From: Bacillus australimaris
Lineage (GTDB): Bacteria > Bacillota > Bacilli > Bacillales > Bacillaceae
Assembly: GCF_001307105.1 (NCBI RefSeq)
Contig: NZ_LGYN01000012.1
Span: forward strand, 310,001-374,000
Direction: 5' to 3'
DNA length: 64,000 nt
Shown: positions 56,151 through 64,000 of the stretch, one piece after another
Position numbering within the stretch: position 1 is the stretch's first letter
Layout: each line of letters begins with the position of its first letter
Position numbers and translations under genes: made by a program
Notes under the pieces: generated by a model
Database searches by the model: none
Told to the model about the DNA's origin: nothing
What the model saw: the letters and a program-made list of their open reading frames with translations, nothing else

Positions 56151-56783
56151 TTATTTTTCTAGCAATTCCGTCAGGCGAGCTTCAAGCTTTTCAGCAGTCA
56201 TCGCACCACCGCCCAGGCTGAAGTATTCATTCCCTTTTTTTAATAAAAGTGTAGGGTAGCCATTCACATGTAGTTGATGAACCTTCGCAAAGTCAGCATA
56301 CGCATCATGCATTGCTTCTTTTGTTTTCATGCGTTCAATAACTGCTTCAAAATCAAGATGATGTGCCAAAGCGATATCCCGATACGTTTCTTCATCACTC
56401 AGGCTTTTTCCGTCTTGATAAAAAGCCTTTTGCATCGATGAAGCCAATTCCAATGCACGCTCTGGTGCAATGAATTTTAATGCTGAAAACCCAATGGCCG
56501 CAGCCTCAGAGTCTAAAAGGAACGTTCCTTTTGCTAACAGCTCCTGATAACGTTCACCAAATTCGACTCCAGTCAGCTGACTAATACGCTGATTTGCTTC
56601 TGGAATGTGTGGATAATCCTTTATGGGAAGACTTCTTTCTCCTACAAATAAACCGCCCGACACAAGTGTTAGTGGTATCTCTGGATGATTTTCATGCAAA
56701 GTGCGGATACTGTTTGAAAACCCATAACACCAGCCACAATACGCATCCCATACATAAATCAAAGACAATTCTTGCTCATTCAT
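56151..56783 (-). CDS. DsbA/FrnE-family thioredoxin-fold oxidoreductase
   Basis: 210 residues, cytoplasmic (no signal). The redox motif CGWC lies in YVWDAYCGWCYGFSNSI, followed by the helical insertion and the cis-Pro loop VNGYPTLLL. This layout is that of DsbA-like FrnE proteins. It lies 21 bases after a YwnB-like NAD(P)-binding protein and an Rrf2 regulator gene, suggesting a shared role in thiol or electrophile stress; substrate unknown. Confidence 0.8.
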   Translation of the reverse strand: MNEQELSLIYVWDAYCGWCYGFSNSIRTLHENHPEIPLTLVSGGLFVGERSLPIKDYPHIPEANQRISQLTGVEFGERYQELLAKGTFLLDSEAAAIGFSALKFIAPERALELASSMQKAFYQDGKSLSDEETYRDIALAHHLDFEAVIERMKTKEAMHDAYADFAKVHQLHVNGYPTLLLKKGNEYFSLGGGAMTAEKLEARLTELLEK

Positions 56784-56804
56784 ACGTTAGACTCCCCATT
56801 TTGC

Positions 56805-57446
56805 TTATTCTGCTTCAGATACAACGGTAAAACGTTCGCCAACATGAGCTGCCTGCTCCACTTCATCAACCAATGCAATGGCGTAATCAGCATAGCTCAC
56901 ATAGCTGTCCCCTTTAGAATTGACAATCAGATGGTCTTTCCCTTTCACGTAAGAACCCGTACGTTTGCCAGCTGGATGAAAGAATGCTGCTGGGCTGAGG
57001 AAGGTCCATTTCAATCCTTCAGTCTGTTGAAGATCTTTTAGGTTTTCTCCTTGCTGTGAAGCAGTAGGTACATATTCTTTTGGAAATTCTGGTGTATCCA
57101 CAAGTCTTGTTGTTTTTGCCTCATCTACAAATAGACTTCCTGCTCCGCCCACAACGATTAAACGAGTCTCAGGTGCCTCTTTTAAAATATCAATAAGCTT
57201 TTTCCCAGCTTCTACGTGAAGGTGCTCTTGTCCAGCAGGTGCGCCAAATGCATTCACAATCACATCAAAGCCTTTGATGTCTTCTGCCTGCAAATGAAAC
57301 ACATCCTTTTCTAGAACGGCTAATGATGAATCCGTTACCTTTTGTGCATCTCGGACAATCGCCGTCACCTCATGTCCTCTAGATTGAGCCTCTTTTACAA
57401 TTTCTTGTCCTGCTTTACCTGTTGCGCCAATAATTCCAATTTTCAT
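56805..57446 (-). CDS. ywnB: NAD(P)-binding NmrA/SDR-like protein (YwnB-like)
   Basis: 213 residues, identical in length to B. subtilis YwnB as remembered. N-terminal Rossmann motif KIGIIGATGKAGQEIVKEA, VNAFGAPAGQEHLHVE, RLIVVGGAGSLFVDEA and KWTFLSPAAFFHPAGKRTG. Probably an NADP-dependent reductase or sensor. The upstream 86 bases hold a TGTAA-N9-TTACA operator shared with the Rrf2 gene, so that regulator probably controls it. Confidence 0.85.
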   Translation of the reverse strand: MKIGIIGATGKAGQEIVKEAQSRGHEVTAIVRDAQKVTDSSLAVLEKDVFHLQAEDIKGFDVIVNAFGAPAGQEHLHVEAGKKLIDILKEAPETRLIVVGGAGSLFVDEAKTTRLVDTPEFPKEYVPTASQQGENLKDLQQTEGLKWTFLSPAAFFHPAGKRTGSYVKGKDHLIVNSKGDSYVSYADYAIALVDEVEQAAHVGERFTVVSEAE

Positions 57447-57488
57447 GTTAACTCCTCCTACAATATGGTTTTATGTTGATCAAAAAGG

Positions 57489-57507
57489 TGTAACCAATCC
57501 AGTTACA
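57489..57507. promoter_or_regulatory. Operator copy 1 for the Rrf2 regulator
   Basis: TGTAACCAATCCAGTTACA, a 19-base inverted repeat (TGTAAC and GTTACA), between the Rrf2 gene and the YwnB-like gene. Its architecture equals that of the site at 57978-57996. Confidence 0.7.
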
Positions 57508-57532
57508 ACAGAGGTAAAAAAAATTGAATAGA

Positions 57533-57961
57533 TCATCCAATTTTTTTGATTAACACATGCGTTAGTTCACTTAACTTGATCTCAGCAAGCACTTGCTCCA
57601 TCGCACTTTGAGCGCGGCATAAAATTAATTCAAGCACCGCTTGAATGTTTGCACCGATTGGGCAGTCAGGATTTGGGCTTTCATGAATTTGAAACAATTC
57701 TCCCTCATCTACGACTTCAACCGCTTTATACACATCGAGCAGTGTGATGTCGTCTTCACTGCGGTTCAGCTGAGAACCACCTTTACCAAGACTCGTTGAG
57801 ATTAGGCCTGCTTTTTTTAATTTACTCATAATGCGGCGGATGACCACTGGGTTTGTATTCACACTACCCGCGATATCCTCCGATGTCTGTAAAGATCCTT
57901 TTTCAAGTGATAGCAAGGCCAGAATATGGACAGCGACAGTAAATCTGCTGCTGATTTTCAT
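57533..57961 (-). CDS. ywnA: Rrf2-family transcriptional regulator (YwnA-like)
   Basis: 142 residues. Winged helix-turn-helix: SRFTVAVHILALLSLEKG, SVNTNPVVIRRIMSKLKKAGLISTSLGKGGSQL, then DITLLDVYKAVE. One cysteine sits in the IHESPNPDCPIG loop where Rrf2 sensors often place a reactive or cluster-binding Cys, and another in LCRAQS; the three-Cys cluster of IscR/NsrR is absent. Likely autoregulated through the inverted repeat just upstream, and regulator of the next two genes. Confidence 0.87.
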   Translation of the reverse strand: MKISSRFTVAVHILALLSLEKGSLQTSEDIAGSVNTNPVVIRRIMSKLKKAGLISTSLGKGGSQLNRSEDDITLLDVYKAVEVVDEGELFQIHESPNPDCPIGANIQAVLELILCRAQSAMEQVLAEIKLSELTHVLIKKIG

Positions 57962-57977
57962 GTTTCCTCACCTCTGT

Positions 57978-57996
57978 TGTAATCATTATAGTTACA
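57978..57996. promoter_or_regulatory. Operator copy 2 for the Rrf2 regulator
   Basis: TGTAATCATTATAGTTACA, 17 bases before the Rrf2 gene start, same TGTAA-N9-TTACA layout as the site before the YwnB-like gene. Confidence 0.7.
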
Positions 57997-58013
57997 CCTG
58001 TATCACATTGTCA

Positions 58014-58045
58014 ACAAAAAAGTCTGCCGAGCTACTCAGCAGACT
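58014..58045 (-). terminator. Terminator of the hprK operon
   Basis: Minus strand AGTCTGC, ten-base loop, GCAGACT and T run; overlaps the last codons of yvoF. Confidence 0.85.
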
Positions 58046-58550
58046 TAGATTGACGTGCTTCCATTTCTTCTTTCGTATAAATCATGCGCATTGGATTTCC
58101 TCCAACAAATGAGCCTGCTGGAACATCCTTATGAACAAGTGTACCAGCCGATACGATCGCCCCATCTCCAATTGTCACACCGGGTAAAATAGTTGAATTG
58201 GCTCCAATTAAGACTTCATCACCAATATAGATTTCCCCAAGTCTGTACTCTTTAATCAAATACTCATGAGACAAGATGGTCGTGTTATAGCCAATCACAC
58301 TATTTCGACCGACCGTAATTTTCTCGGGAAACATAAGATCCACCATCACCATAAGGGCAAACGCCGTATCCTCACCGACCTTCATCCGAAGAAAGGTACG
58401 GTATATCCAATTTTTCATTCCCATAAATGGTGTGTACCGTGCCAATTGAATAAAGATAAAGTTTTTCACGACTTTGAGAAAGGGGACCGTTCGATAGACT
58501 TGTCTAAGCGAATTGACCCCTTTTACAGGATAACGATCTGTTTTTCTCAA
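58032..58550 (-). CDS. yvoF: Hexapeptide-repeat acyltransferase (YvoF)
   Basis: 172 residues from TTG 58550 with GGAG nine bases upstream, equal to the B. subtilis length; the frame reaches 58583 inside ppaX. Left-handed beta-helix hexapeptides are clear: VGRNSVIGYNTTILSHEYLI, IGDEVLIGANSTILPGVTIGDGAIVSAGTLVHKDVPAGSFVGGNP. Probably a CoA-dependent acetyltransferase acting on a sugar or lipid intermediate. Last gene of the hprK-lgt-yvoD-ppaX-yvoF operon. Confidence 0.9.
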   Translation of the reverse strand: MRKTDRYPVKGVNSLRQVYRTVPFLKVVKNFIFIQLARYTPFMGMKNWIYRTFLRMKVGEDTAFALMVMVDLMFPEKITVGRNSVIGYNTTILSHEYLIKEYRLGEIYIGDEVLIGANSTILPGVTIGDGAIVSAGTLVHKDVPAGSFVGGNPMRMIYTKEEMEARQSKSAE

Positions 58551-58551
58551 C

Positions 58552-59202
58552 TTAATCAGCTCCAACAATCGCCAGGAGATCACTCATTTTCTTCAGCATG
58601 AAATCAGGACGATGTTTTAAAAGGGCCTCTTCTCCCTTAATAGACCAAGCAACACCTGCTGTTTTTGTCCCTGCCGCTTGACCAGACAAAATGTCGTGAT
58701 AATTATCGCCGACCATCACTGCTTCATGCGGATCACTGCCAAGCTTTGATAATGCCAGCTGGACAGGTTCGGGATGCGGTTTCTCATTTTGTACATCATC
58801 AAGCGTCACAATGACCTCAAAAAACGGCTCTAAACCAGTCAGCTTCAATCCCATTAAAACGGTATCTCGTATCTTCGTTGTGACAATACCAAGTTTAAAT
58901 CCACGATCCTGAAGAACTTTCAAGGTGTCTAAAACAGTCTCATATTCAGTCACAAGCAGATCATGCTGTTCATGATTAAACGTTCGGTACATCTGAATCA
59001 TGTCATCCGTCAAATCAGGGTCCATCGCAGAAAATGTATCAAACAATGACGGGCCAATGAAATGTAGGATATCTTCACGGCTGTACTGACCAGGATAATA
59101 ATGGTCCAGCGTATGCTGGAATGACGCAATAATTAATTCATTTGTATTGATTAATGTACCATCTAAATCAAATAGCACTGTGTTGATCGTTGAGTCGTTC
59201 AT
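58552..59202 (-). CDS. ppaX: PpaX, pyrophosphatase of the HprK operon
   Basis: 216 residues, HAD superfamily: nucleophile motif [22 protein letters not shown], and [16 protein letters not shown]. In B. subtilis PpaX removes the pyrophosphate made when HprK/P dephosphorylates Ser46-P of HPr by phosphorolysis. It overlaps yvoD by 4 bases. Confidence 0.93.
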   Translation of the reverse strand: MNDSTINTVLFDLDGTLINTNELIIASFQHTLDHYYPGQYSREDILHFIGPSLFDTFSAMDPDLTDDMIQMYRTFNHEQHDLLVTEYETVLDTLKVLQDRGFKLGIVTTKIRDTVLMGLKLTGLEPFFEVIVTLDDVQNEKPHPEPVQLALSKLGSDPHEAVMVGDNYHDILSGQAAGTKTAGVAWSIKGEEALLKHRPDFMLKKMSDLLAIVGAD

Positions 59203-60143
59203 ATGGCTTCCTTTCTAACAGCTGCATGTTCTCTCTTCCGCCAAATATAGCTAATGGCAGCTGTCAATAAAATTGCAGAAATGAGGCGGATGACGAGAAG
59301 CGGCCACACTGGAATACCGAGCGGAATAAAAATCAGCGTATCTTCGACCACCGCATGACAGGCAACGAGAAAAATGAACGCAAGGGTTAAATCCTTTTTA
59401 CTCACACCGTCCTCTTCCACTGCCTTTATCATCACGCCGGCACCGTACGCCAGACCAATCGTTAATCCAGCCACCATCGTCATAGATGTATTTTCTTTCA
59501 TTCCAAGCATTCTAGTAAAAGGTGACAGCCACTTAGACAACGTATGGAGCCACCCTAAATCTCTCATGAATTGAATGATGATCATAAGAGGAATGACGAT
59601 ACAGGCGAGCTGGAACACACCAAGTACGGCTTTTTGCAAAGCAAGAAGGATGATCATATACCAACTAGAAGGCACATCAGCCGCCTGAGCTGCCGTCAGC
59701 AAACCATATTGCGCCGGCTCCTCGCCTCCCTGCCAAACGAGATGAATGACAATAGCTGAAATAACAGCAAGACTGATTCTGACTAACAAAATCACAGACA
59801 CTCTCAGTCCAACCTTTGCTGCCACTGTCGATTCAATGATCAGGTTATGGCAAAAGGACAGCATTACGGCCAAAATAAACACTTCCTTCACAGGAAGCTC
59901 TAATGTCAAAATAGCTGCAATACCAGCATACAAGTTCAGCATATTTCCTAATACAAGCGGAATAGCCGCTTCTCCTGAAAGGCCAAACAACCCCATAAAT
60001 GGTCGTATAAATTGGATGATCCAATCCATCACAGGTGTATGCTGCAAGATGCTGACGAGAATGGTAACTGGAAAGATGACTTTTCCAAGTGTCCATGTTG
60101 TCGATAGCCCTGCTTTCAAGCCATTTTTCCATGTCTCTCCCAT
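59199..60143 (-). CDS. yvoD: YvoD, nucleoside-recognition/gate-domain membrane protein
   Basis: 314 residues with about eight hydrophobic segments in two halves, each with a gate-like repeat ([49 protein letters not shown]). The family resembles SpmA/SpmB and nucleoside transporter gate domains. Substrate unknown. It lies between lgt and ppaX as in B. subtilis. Confidence 0.88.
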   Translation of the reverse strand: MGETWKNGLKAGLSTTWTLGKVIFPVTILVSILQHTPVMDWIIQFIRPFMGLFGLSGEAAIPLVLGNMLNLYAGIAAILTLELPVKEVFILAVMLSFCHNLIIESTVAAKVGLRVSVILLVRISLAVISAIVIHLVWQGGEEPAQYGLLTAAQAADVPSSWYMIILLALQKAVLGVFQLACIVIPLMIIIQFMRDLGWLHTLSKWLSPFTRMLGMKENTSMTMVAGLTIGLAYGAGVMIKAVEEDGVSKKDLTLAFIFLVACHAVVEDTLIFIPLGIPVWPLLVIRLISAILLTAAISYIWRKREHAAVRKEAI

Positions 60144-60162
60144 CTCTTCTGATCCCCCCTAC

Positions 60163-60987
60163 TTAATTCGATGAGTTGTTCTCTTTATACGGAATTGATG
60201 CAAATCCTTTTATTCTTCTATAGAAAATCAGCAGAATAGCCACTGCAAAGATCACAATCGAAATCATCTGTGCGATTCGAAGATGCTCTGTCAGCATTAA
60301 GCTGTCTGTTCTCATACCTTCAATGAAAAAACGACCGATTGAATACCAAATTAAATATGACAAGAAGATTTCGCCTCTGCGCAGTGATGTTCTGCGTAAT
60401 AAAATTAATATCACAACACCGACAAGATTCCATAATGATTCGTATAAGAACGTTGGGTGATAATAGGTTCCATCAATATACATCTGATTAATGATAAACT
60501 CAGGCAGATGCAAATTTTCTAAAAAGGCTCTTGAAACTGCCCCACCGTGCGCTTCTTGGTTAATAAAGTTCCCCCAGCGTCCAATCGCCTGACCTAATAA
60601 AATACTAGGTGCTGCTACGTCAGCTATTTTCCAAAAGGATACCTTTCTCACTTTTGTAAAAACGATGGCTGTCAGCACAGCACCGATCAACCCGCCGTGA
60701 ATGGCAATTCCACCATTCCAAATCTTGATGATTTCGTTTGGATGCTGCTGATAGTAATCCCATTCGAAAGATACATAATAAATTCGCGCACAAATAATCG
60801 CTATTGGAATAGCAAATAAGATTAAGTCAATAAACGTATCTTTATTGATACCTCTTTTTTCACATTCTCTCAGCGCGATCCAGAGTCCAAGCAAGGCTCC
60901 GACCCCAATGATCACACCATACCAATGAACCGAAATAGGTCCGAGCTGAAAAGCAATCGGATCAATTGGCTGAATTGCTTCGTTCAT
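60163..60987 (-). CDS. lgt: Lgt, prolipoprotein diacylglyceryl transferase
   Basis: 274 residues, seven predicted helices. Lgt signature [14 protein letters not shown], the HGGL motif at residues 97-100, and [13 protein letters not shown]. It adds diacylglycerol to the lipobox cysteine of lipoproteins, including the three solute-binding lipoproteins in this window. Eleven bases after hprK. Confidence 0.95.
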   Translation of the reverse strand: MNEAIQPIDPIAFQLGPISVHWYGVIIGVGALLGLWIALRECEKRGINKDTFIDLILFAIPIAIICARIYYVSFEWDYYQQHPNEIIKIWNGGIAIHGGLIGAVLTAIVFTKVRKVSFWKIADVAAPSILLGQAIGRWGNFINQEAHGGAVSRAFLENLHLPEFIINQMYIDGTYYHPTFLYESLWNLVGVVILILLRRTSLRRGEIFLSYLIWYSIGRFFIEGMRTDSLMLTEHLRIAQMISIVIFAVAILLIFYRRIKGFASIPYKENNSSN

Positions 60988-60998
60988 ATAGACAACTC

Positions 60999-61931
60999 CT
61001 ATTCATCCTGCCCCTTGTCTTCAATAACATCGGCAAGTTTACTTGTAAATTGTTCCGCTGCATTATGTCCCATTCGTTTCAACCTGAAATTCATCGCAGC
61101 CACCTCAATAATGACCGCTAAGTTTCGTCCTGGCCGTACCGGGATAGTCAGCTTCGGTACATCTGTATCGATAATTCGCATTTTCTCTTCTTCAAGTCCT
61201 AATCGATCATACTGTTTGCCTTGTTCCCAAAGCTCAAGGTTCATCACAATCGTAATTCTCTTATAGCTTCTGACAGCGCCTGCTCCAAATAAGGTCATCA
61301 CATTAATAATGCCTAATCCACGGATTTCTAATAAATGTTCAATCAGCTCTGGTGCGCTCCCAACTAACGTATCCTGATCCTCTTGACGGATTTCCACACA
61401 ATCGTCTGCGACCAGCCTATGTCCCCTCTTCACTAGTTCTAAGGCTGTTTCACTTTTTCCTACTCCGCTTTTCCCAATTAACAATACACCTACACCATAT
61501 ACATCGACGAGCACGCCATGGATTGCGGTCGTTGGTGCAAGTTTACTTTCTAAAAAGTTGGTCAATCGACTCGAAAGTCTTGTTGTTTTTAGGTTTGATC
61601 GTAAAACGGGCACGCCATTTTCATTTGAAGCTTCAATTAATTCCTTCGGCACCTCACGATCTCGCGACAAAATAATCGCAGGGGTAATATCTGTACAAAG
61701 AGATATCATTCTCTGCTTTCGTTCGCGTTCTGGGAGCTGCTCAAAAAAAGAAAGCTCGGTTTTCCCTAAAAGTTGAACTCTTTCTTTTGGGTAATATGTA
61801 AAATAACCAGCCATTTCAATACCTGGTCTGGAAAGATCACTGATTGTAATGGGACGATTAATCCCTTCTTCCCCACTTACCAGTTCAAGATGAAATTGTT
61901 CCATTATGTCCTTCGTACGAACTTTCGGCAC
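60999..61931 (-). CDS. hprK: HprK, HPr kinase/phosphorylase
   Basis: 310 residues from GTG 61931 with AAAGGAGG upstream (B. subtilis length; the frame extends seven codons). Walker A GKSGVGKS at 153-160, the conserved catalytic region ADDCVEIRQ, and the C-terminal signature [20 protein letters not shown]. Phosphorylates Ser46 of HPr and Crh when glycolytic intermediates are high and reverses it by phosphorolysis, controlling CcpA-dependent repression. Heads the operon with ppaX. Confidence 0.96.
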   Translation of the reverse strand: MPKVRTKDIMEQFHLELVSGEEGINRPITISDLSRPGIEMAGYFTYYPKERVQLLGKTELSFFEQLPERERKQRMISLCTDITPAIILSRDREVPKELIEASNENGVPVLRSNLKTTRLSSRLTNFLESKLAPTTAIHGVLVDVYGVGVLLIGKSGVGKSETALELVKRGHRLVADDCVEIRQEDQDTLVGSAPELIEHLLEIRGLGIINVMTLFGAGAVRSYKRITIVMNLELWEQGKQYDRLGLEEEKMRIIDTDVPKLTIPVRPGRNLAVIIEVAAMNFRLKRMGHNAAEQFTSKLADVIEDKGQDE

Positions 61932-62039
61932 GCTTCTTCCTCCTTTTATCACAGGCGATTCAGAAATACAGCTCTATTTTATCACTTTCAATGATGAACC
62001 CAAAACAGTATTTTATCCTGATCCTGTTTCATCGCCCTT

Positions 62040-62055
62040 ACTGGTATAGACAACT
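62040..62055 (+). promoter_or_regulatory. NagR (YvoA) operator upstream of nagAB
   Basis: ACTGGTATAGACAACT resembles the GntR-family dre site (TGGTCTAGACCA type) used by NagR/DasR, with TATACT overlapping its right edge as a -10 candidate. Position 54 bases before nagA fits repression relieved by glucosamine 6-phosphate. Confidence 0.75.
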
Positions 62056-62108
62056 ATACTTAAAAAGAGTAAACTTAAGTTATAGATCACGAATAAGGGG
62101 GCTCAAAC

Positions 62109-63299
62109 ATGAGCAGTTCTTTATTACTCTCCAATATTCATATTGTGACAAAGTCAAAGATCATTGAAAACGGTTTTGTCGGTTTACGCGATGGCAAGAT
62201 TGACTATATTTCAACATCACCACCGACAGGAAATTATGAAAAAGTATATATTTCCCGGGAAAACTTTTATTTACTTCCCGGAATGATTGATATTCACATC
62301 CATGGCGGATATGGTGCAGACATGATGGATGCGACACCAGAAGCGATGAATACACTCGCTGACAATTTACCATCAGAAGGAACGACAAGTTTTTTAGCGA
62401 CAACCATCACACAAAATCATCAAGAGATTGAACAAGCACTTAAAAATGTCGCTCAGTGGAAACAAAGTAATGAAGAACAAGCAGGAAGTCAGGCACAATG
62501 TCTAGGAATCCACCTCGAAGGTCCATTTATTTCTAAAGATAAGGCAGGGGCACAGCCTGTTCAATGGATTAAACAGCCTGACATCCCGCTTTTTAAAAAA
62601 TGGCTTGATGCAGCTGAACAGCTCATTCGAATTGTCACGTTTGCACCTGAGGAAGACACTGATTTTGCTTTTCTTTCCCTGTTGCAGGAAAAGAATATGA
62701 TCCCTTCGATTGGACATACGAATGCTCATCATGACATGATCAATTTAGCAGCTGAGCATGGTGCACGACATGTGACGCACCTTTATAATGCTCTAAGCTC
62801 GTTTCAGCACCGGGAACCAAATGCTGTAGGTGCTGCTCTTACAAACCAGAACCTTCATACTGAGCTGATCACAGATGGGATCCACTCCCACCCTCTTTCC
62901 ATCAAACTTGCGTATTTGGCAAAAGGAAGTGATCATTTAATCATGATTACAGACTCGATGCGCGCAAAAGGGCTCGGGAATGGAACGTATGAATTTGGCG
63001 GTCAGACTGTGACAGTCAGCGGCGAAAAAGCATTACTCGCGGATGGTACACTTGCAGGATCAATCTTGCGAATGAAAGATGGCGTCAAACGAATGAAACA
63101 AATCACAGATTGTAAGTGGACAGAGATAGCAAAGATGACCTCAACCAATGCAGCCACTCAGCTAGGCATTGACCAACAGCTAGGGTCGATTGAAGTTGGA
63201 AAACTAGCAGATTTGGTGATTTGGGATGAATCTTGTGAACTGATGATGACGATCTGCCGTGGACAAATCGTCTTTGAAAAAAAGGAGGCCCGCCACTGA
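62109..63299 (+). CDS. nagA: NagA, N-acetylglucosamine-6-phosphate deacetylase
   Basis: 396 residues, amidohydrolase barrel. Metal site DIHIHGG (residues 61-67), GIHLEGPFISKDKAGAQP with the metal Glu, GHTNAHHD, ARHVTHLYNAL and catalytic Asp in MITDSMRAKG. Removes acetate from GlcNAc-6-P made during uptake of chitin or peptidoglycan sugars. The nagB start overlaps its stop by one base. Confidence 0.95.
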   Translation: MSSSLLLSNIHIVTKSKIIENGFVGLRDGKIDYISTSPPTGNYEKVYISRENFYLLPGMIDIHIHGGYGADMMDATPEAMNTLADNLPSEGTTSFLATTITQNHQEIEQALKNVAQWKQSNEEQAGSQAQCLGIHLEGPFISKDKAGAQPVQWIKQPDIPLFKKWLDAAEQLIRIVTFAPEEDTDFAFLSLLQEKNMIPSIGHTNAHHDMINLAAEHGARHVTHLYNALSSFQHREPNAVGAALTNQNLHTELITDGIHSHPLSIKLAYLAKGSDHLIMITDSMRAKGLGNGTYEFGGQTVTVSGEKALLADGTLAGSILRMKDGVKRMKQITDCKWTEIAKMTSTNAATQLGIDQQLGSIEVGKLADLVIWDESCELMMTICRGQIVFEKKEARH

Positions 63300-64000
63300 T
63301 GAACATCATCGAATTAGAAAACAAAGATCAATTAGGAAAAGAAGCCGCTGCCATTATTGCACATGCAATAGCTGCTAAACCCGATACCGTACTCGGCCTA
63401 GCAACGGGCGGTACACCGATTGATACTTACAAAGAGTTAATTCAACTTCATCAAGAGCACCAATTGTCTTTCAAACAAACCAAAACCATTAATTTAGACG
63501 AATATGCAGGACTTGATCCAGAGCACGAAAATAGTTATATGACCTACATGAAACGTCACTTATTTGATCATATTGATCTCCCACAAGATCAGTATTTTCT
63601 TCCAAATGGCGCTGCAGCTCATTTAGAAAAAGAATGCTTAAGATATGATCAGCTCATTCAAGATGTAGGAGGTATTGATCTTCAACTTCTTGGAATTGGT
63701 CAAAATGGACATATCGGTTTTAACGAACCTGGCACCCCTTTTCACTCAAAGACTCATGTTGTGCAATTAGATGAAAACACAAGACAGGCCAATGCAAGGT
63801 ACTTTTCTTCTATTGATGAGGTACCTACACATGCCATCACGATGGGAATTGCGAGCATTCTTTCAAGCAAAAAAATTCTCCTTCTTGCTTCAGGAAAATC
63901 AAAAGCGAAAGTGATACAATATTTAGAACAGACAGAGATTCACCCAGACTTCCCAGCATCTGCACTGAAACTCCATGAAGATGTCACGATTTTAATCGAT
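63299..64000 (+). CDS. nagB: NagB, glucosamine-6-phosphate deaminase (3' end outside window)
   Basis: The first 234 residues; only a few are missing if length is like B. subtilis (242). Motifs: LATGGTPIDTYKEL, NLDEYAGLDPEHENSYMTYM, and the active-site loop LLGIGQNGHIGFNEPG. Converts GlcN-6-P to fructose-6-P and ammonia. AAAGGAGG lies before the ATG, inside the nagA end. Confidence 0.95.
   Translation, partial: MNIIELENKDQLGKEAAAIIAHAIAAKPDTVLGLATGGTPIDTYKELIQLHQEHQLSFKQTKTINLDEYAGLDPEHENSYMTYMKRHLFDHIDLPQDQYFLPNGAAAHLEKECLRYDQLIQDVGGIDLQLLGIGQNGHIGFNEPGTPFHSKTHVVQLDENTRQANARYFSSIDEVPTHAITMGIASILSSKKILLLASGKSKAKVIQYLEQTEIHPDFPASALKLHEDVTILID

Overview
The window is a chromosomal segment of a low-GC Gram-positive spore former, most likely of the Bacillus pumilus / B. 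safensis / B. altitudinis group. Gene order follows Bacillus subtilis in long blocks (eps operon with slrR; clpP with yvdABCD; yvcT; trxB-yvcIJKL-crh-yvcN; cwlO-yvcD; hisZGDBHAFI; hprK-lgt-yvoD-ppaX-yvoF; nagAB). The secreted ribonuclease at 38844-39332 is binase-like, a hallmark of the pumilus group. These are identifications by reading; no database search was run.

Layout. 1-8025 (minus): the biofilm exopolysaccharide operon epsA to epsH (epsH cut by the window edge), with an EAR (eps-associated RNA) antitermination element between epsB and epsC and a SinR operator upstream. The divergent slrR gene follows at 8283. 8841-12177: a holin-like gene and a Fur-boxed siderophore uptake operon without an ATPase. 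12477-15462: peptidoglycan deacetylase pdaC and an antibiotic-resistance-type ABC-F gene behind a transcription attenuator. 15795-20806: a five-gene Opp/Nik-type ABC importer preceded by two Zur boxes, so probably zinc or zinc-metallophore uptake. 20998-23220: a macrolide-type glycosyltransferase and an orphan Fur-boxed siderophore-binding lipoprotein.

23360-32413 is the accessory region. It is AT-rich and inserted at the 3' end of tRNA-Arg(CCG). It contains a dinB-family gene and then, between 38-bp direct repeats (24263-24300 and 32376-32413), a decayed ICEBs1-like element. That element carries a three-gene ParA-ATPase cassette of unknown role, two secreted or surface proteins, a strongly folded sso-like sequence, a 5'-truncated rolling-circle relaxase and a 5'-truncated tyrosine integrase. 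One deletion appears to have removed the 5' ends of both relaxase and integrase and the genes between them.

32596-64000 returns to core chromosome: clpP with a CtsR operator, yvdDCBA, yvcT, binase, the crh/whiA/mgfK/yvcJ cluster that links central carbon metabolism to division and cell shape, trxB, the WalR-type autolysin gene cwlO, the complete eight-gene histidine operon, yvpB, a small Rrf2-regulated pair (ywnA/ywnB-like) sharing twin operators, the hprK operon and nagAB. Crh (40159-40416) and HprK (60999-61931) belong to the same catabolite-repression circuit. Wall-remodelling genes pdaC and cwlO both show WalR-like sites, placed for repression and activation respectively.
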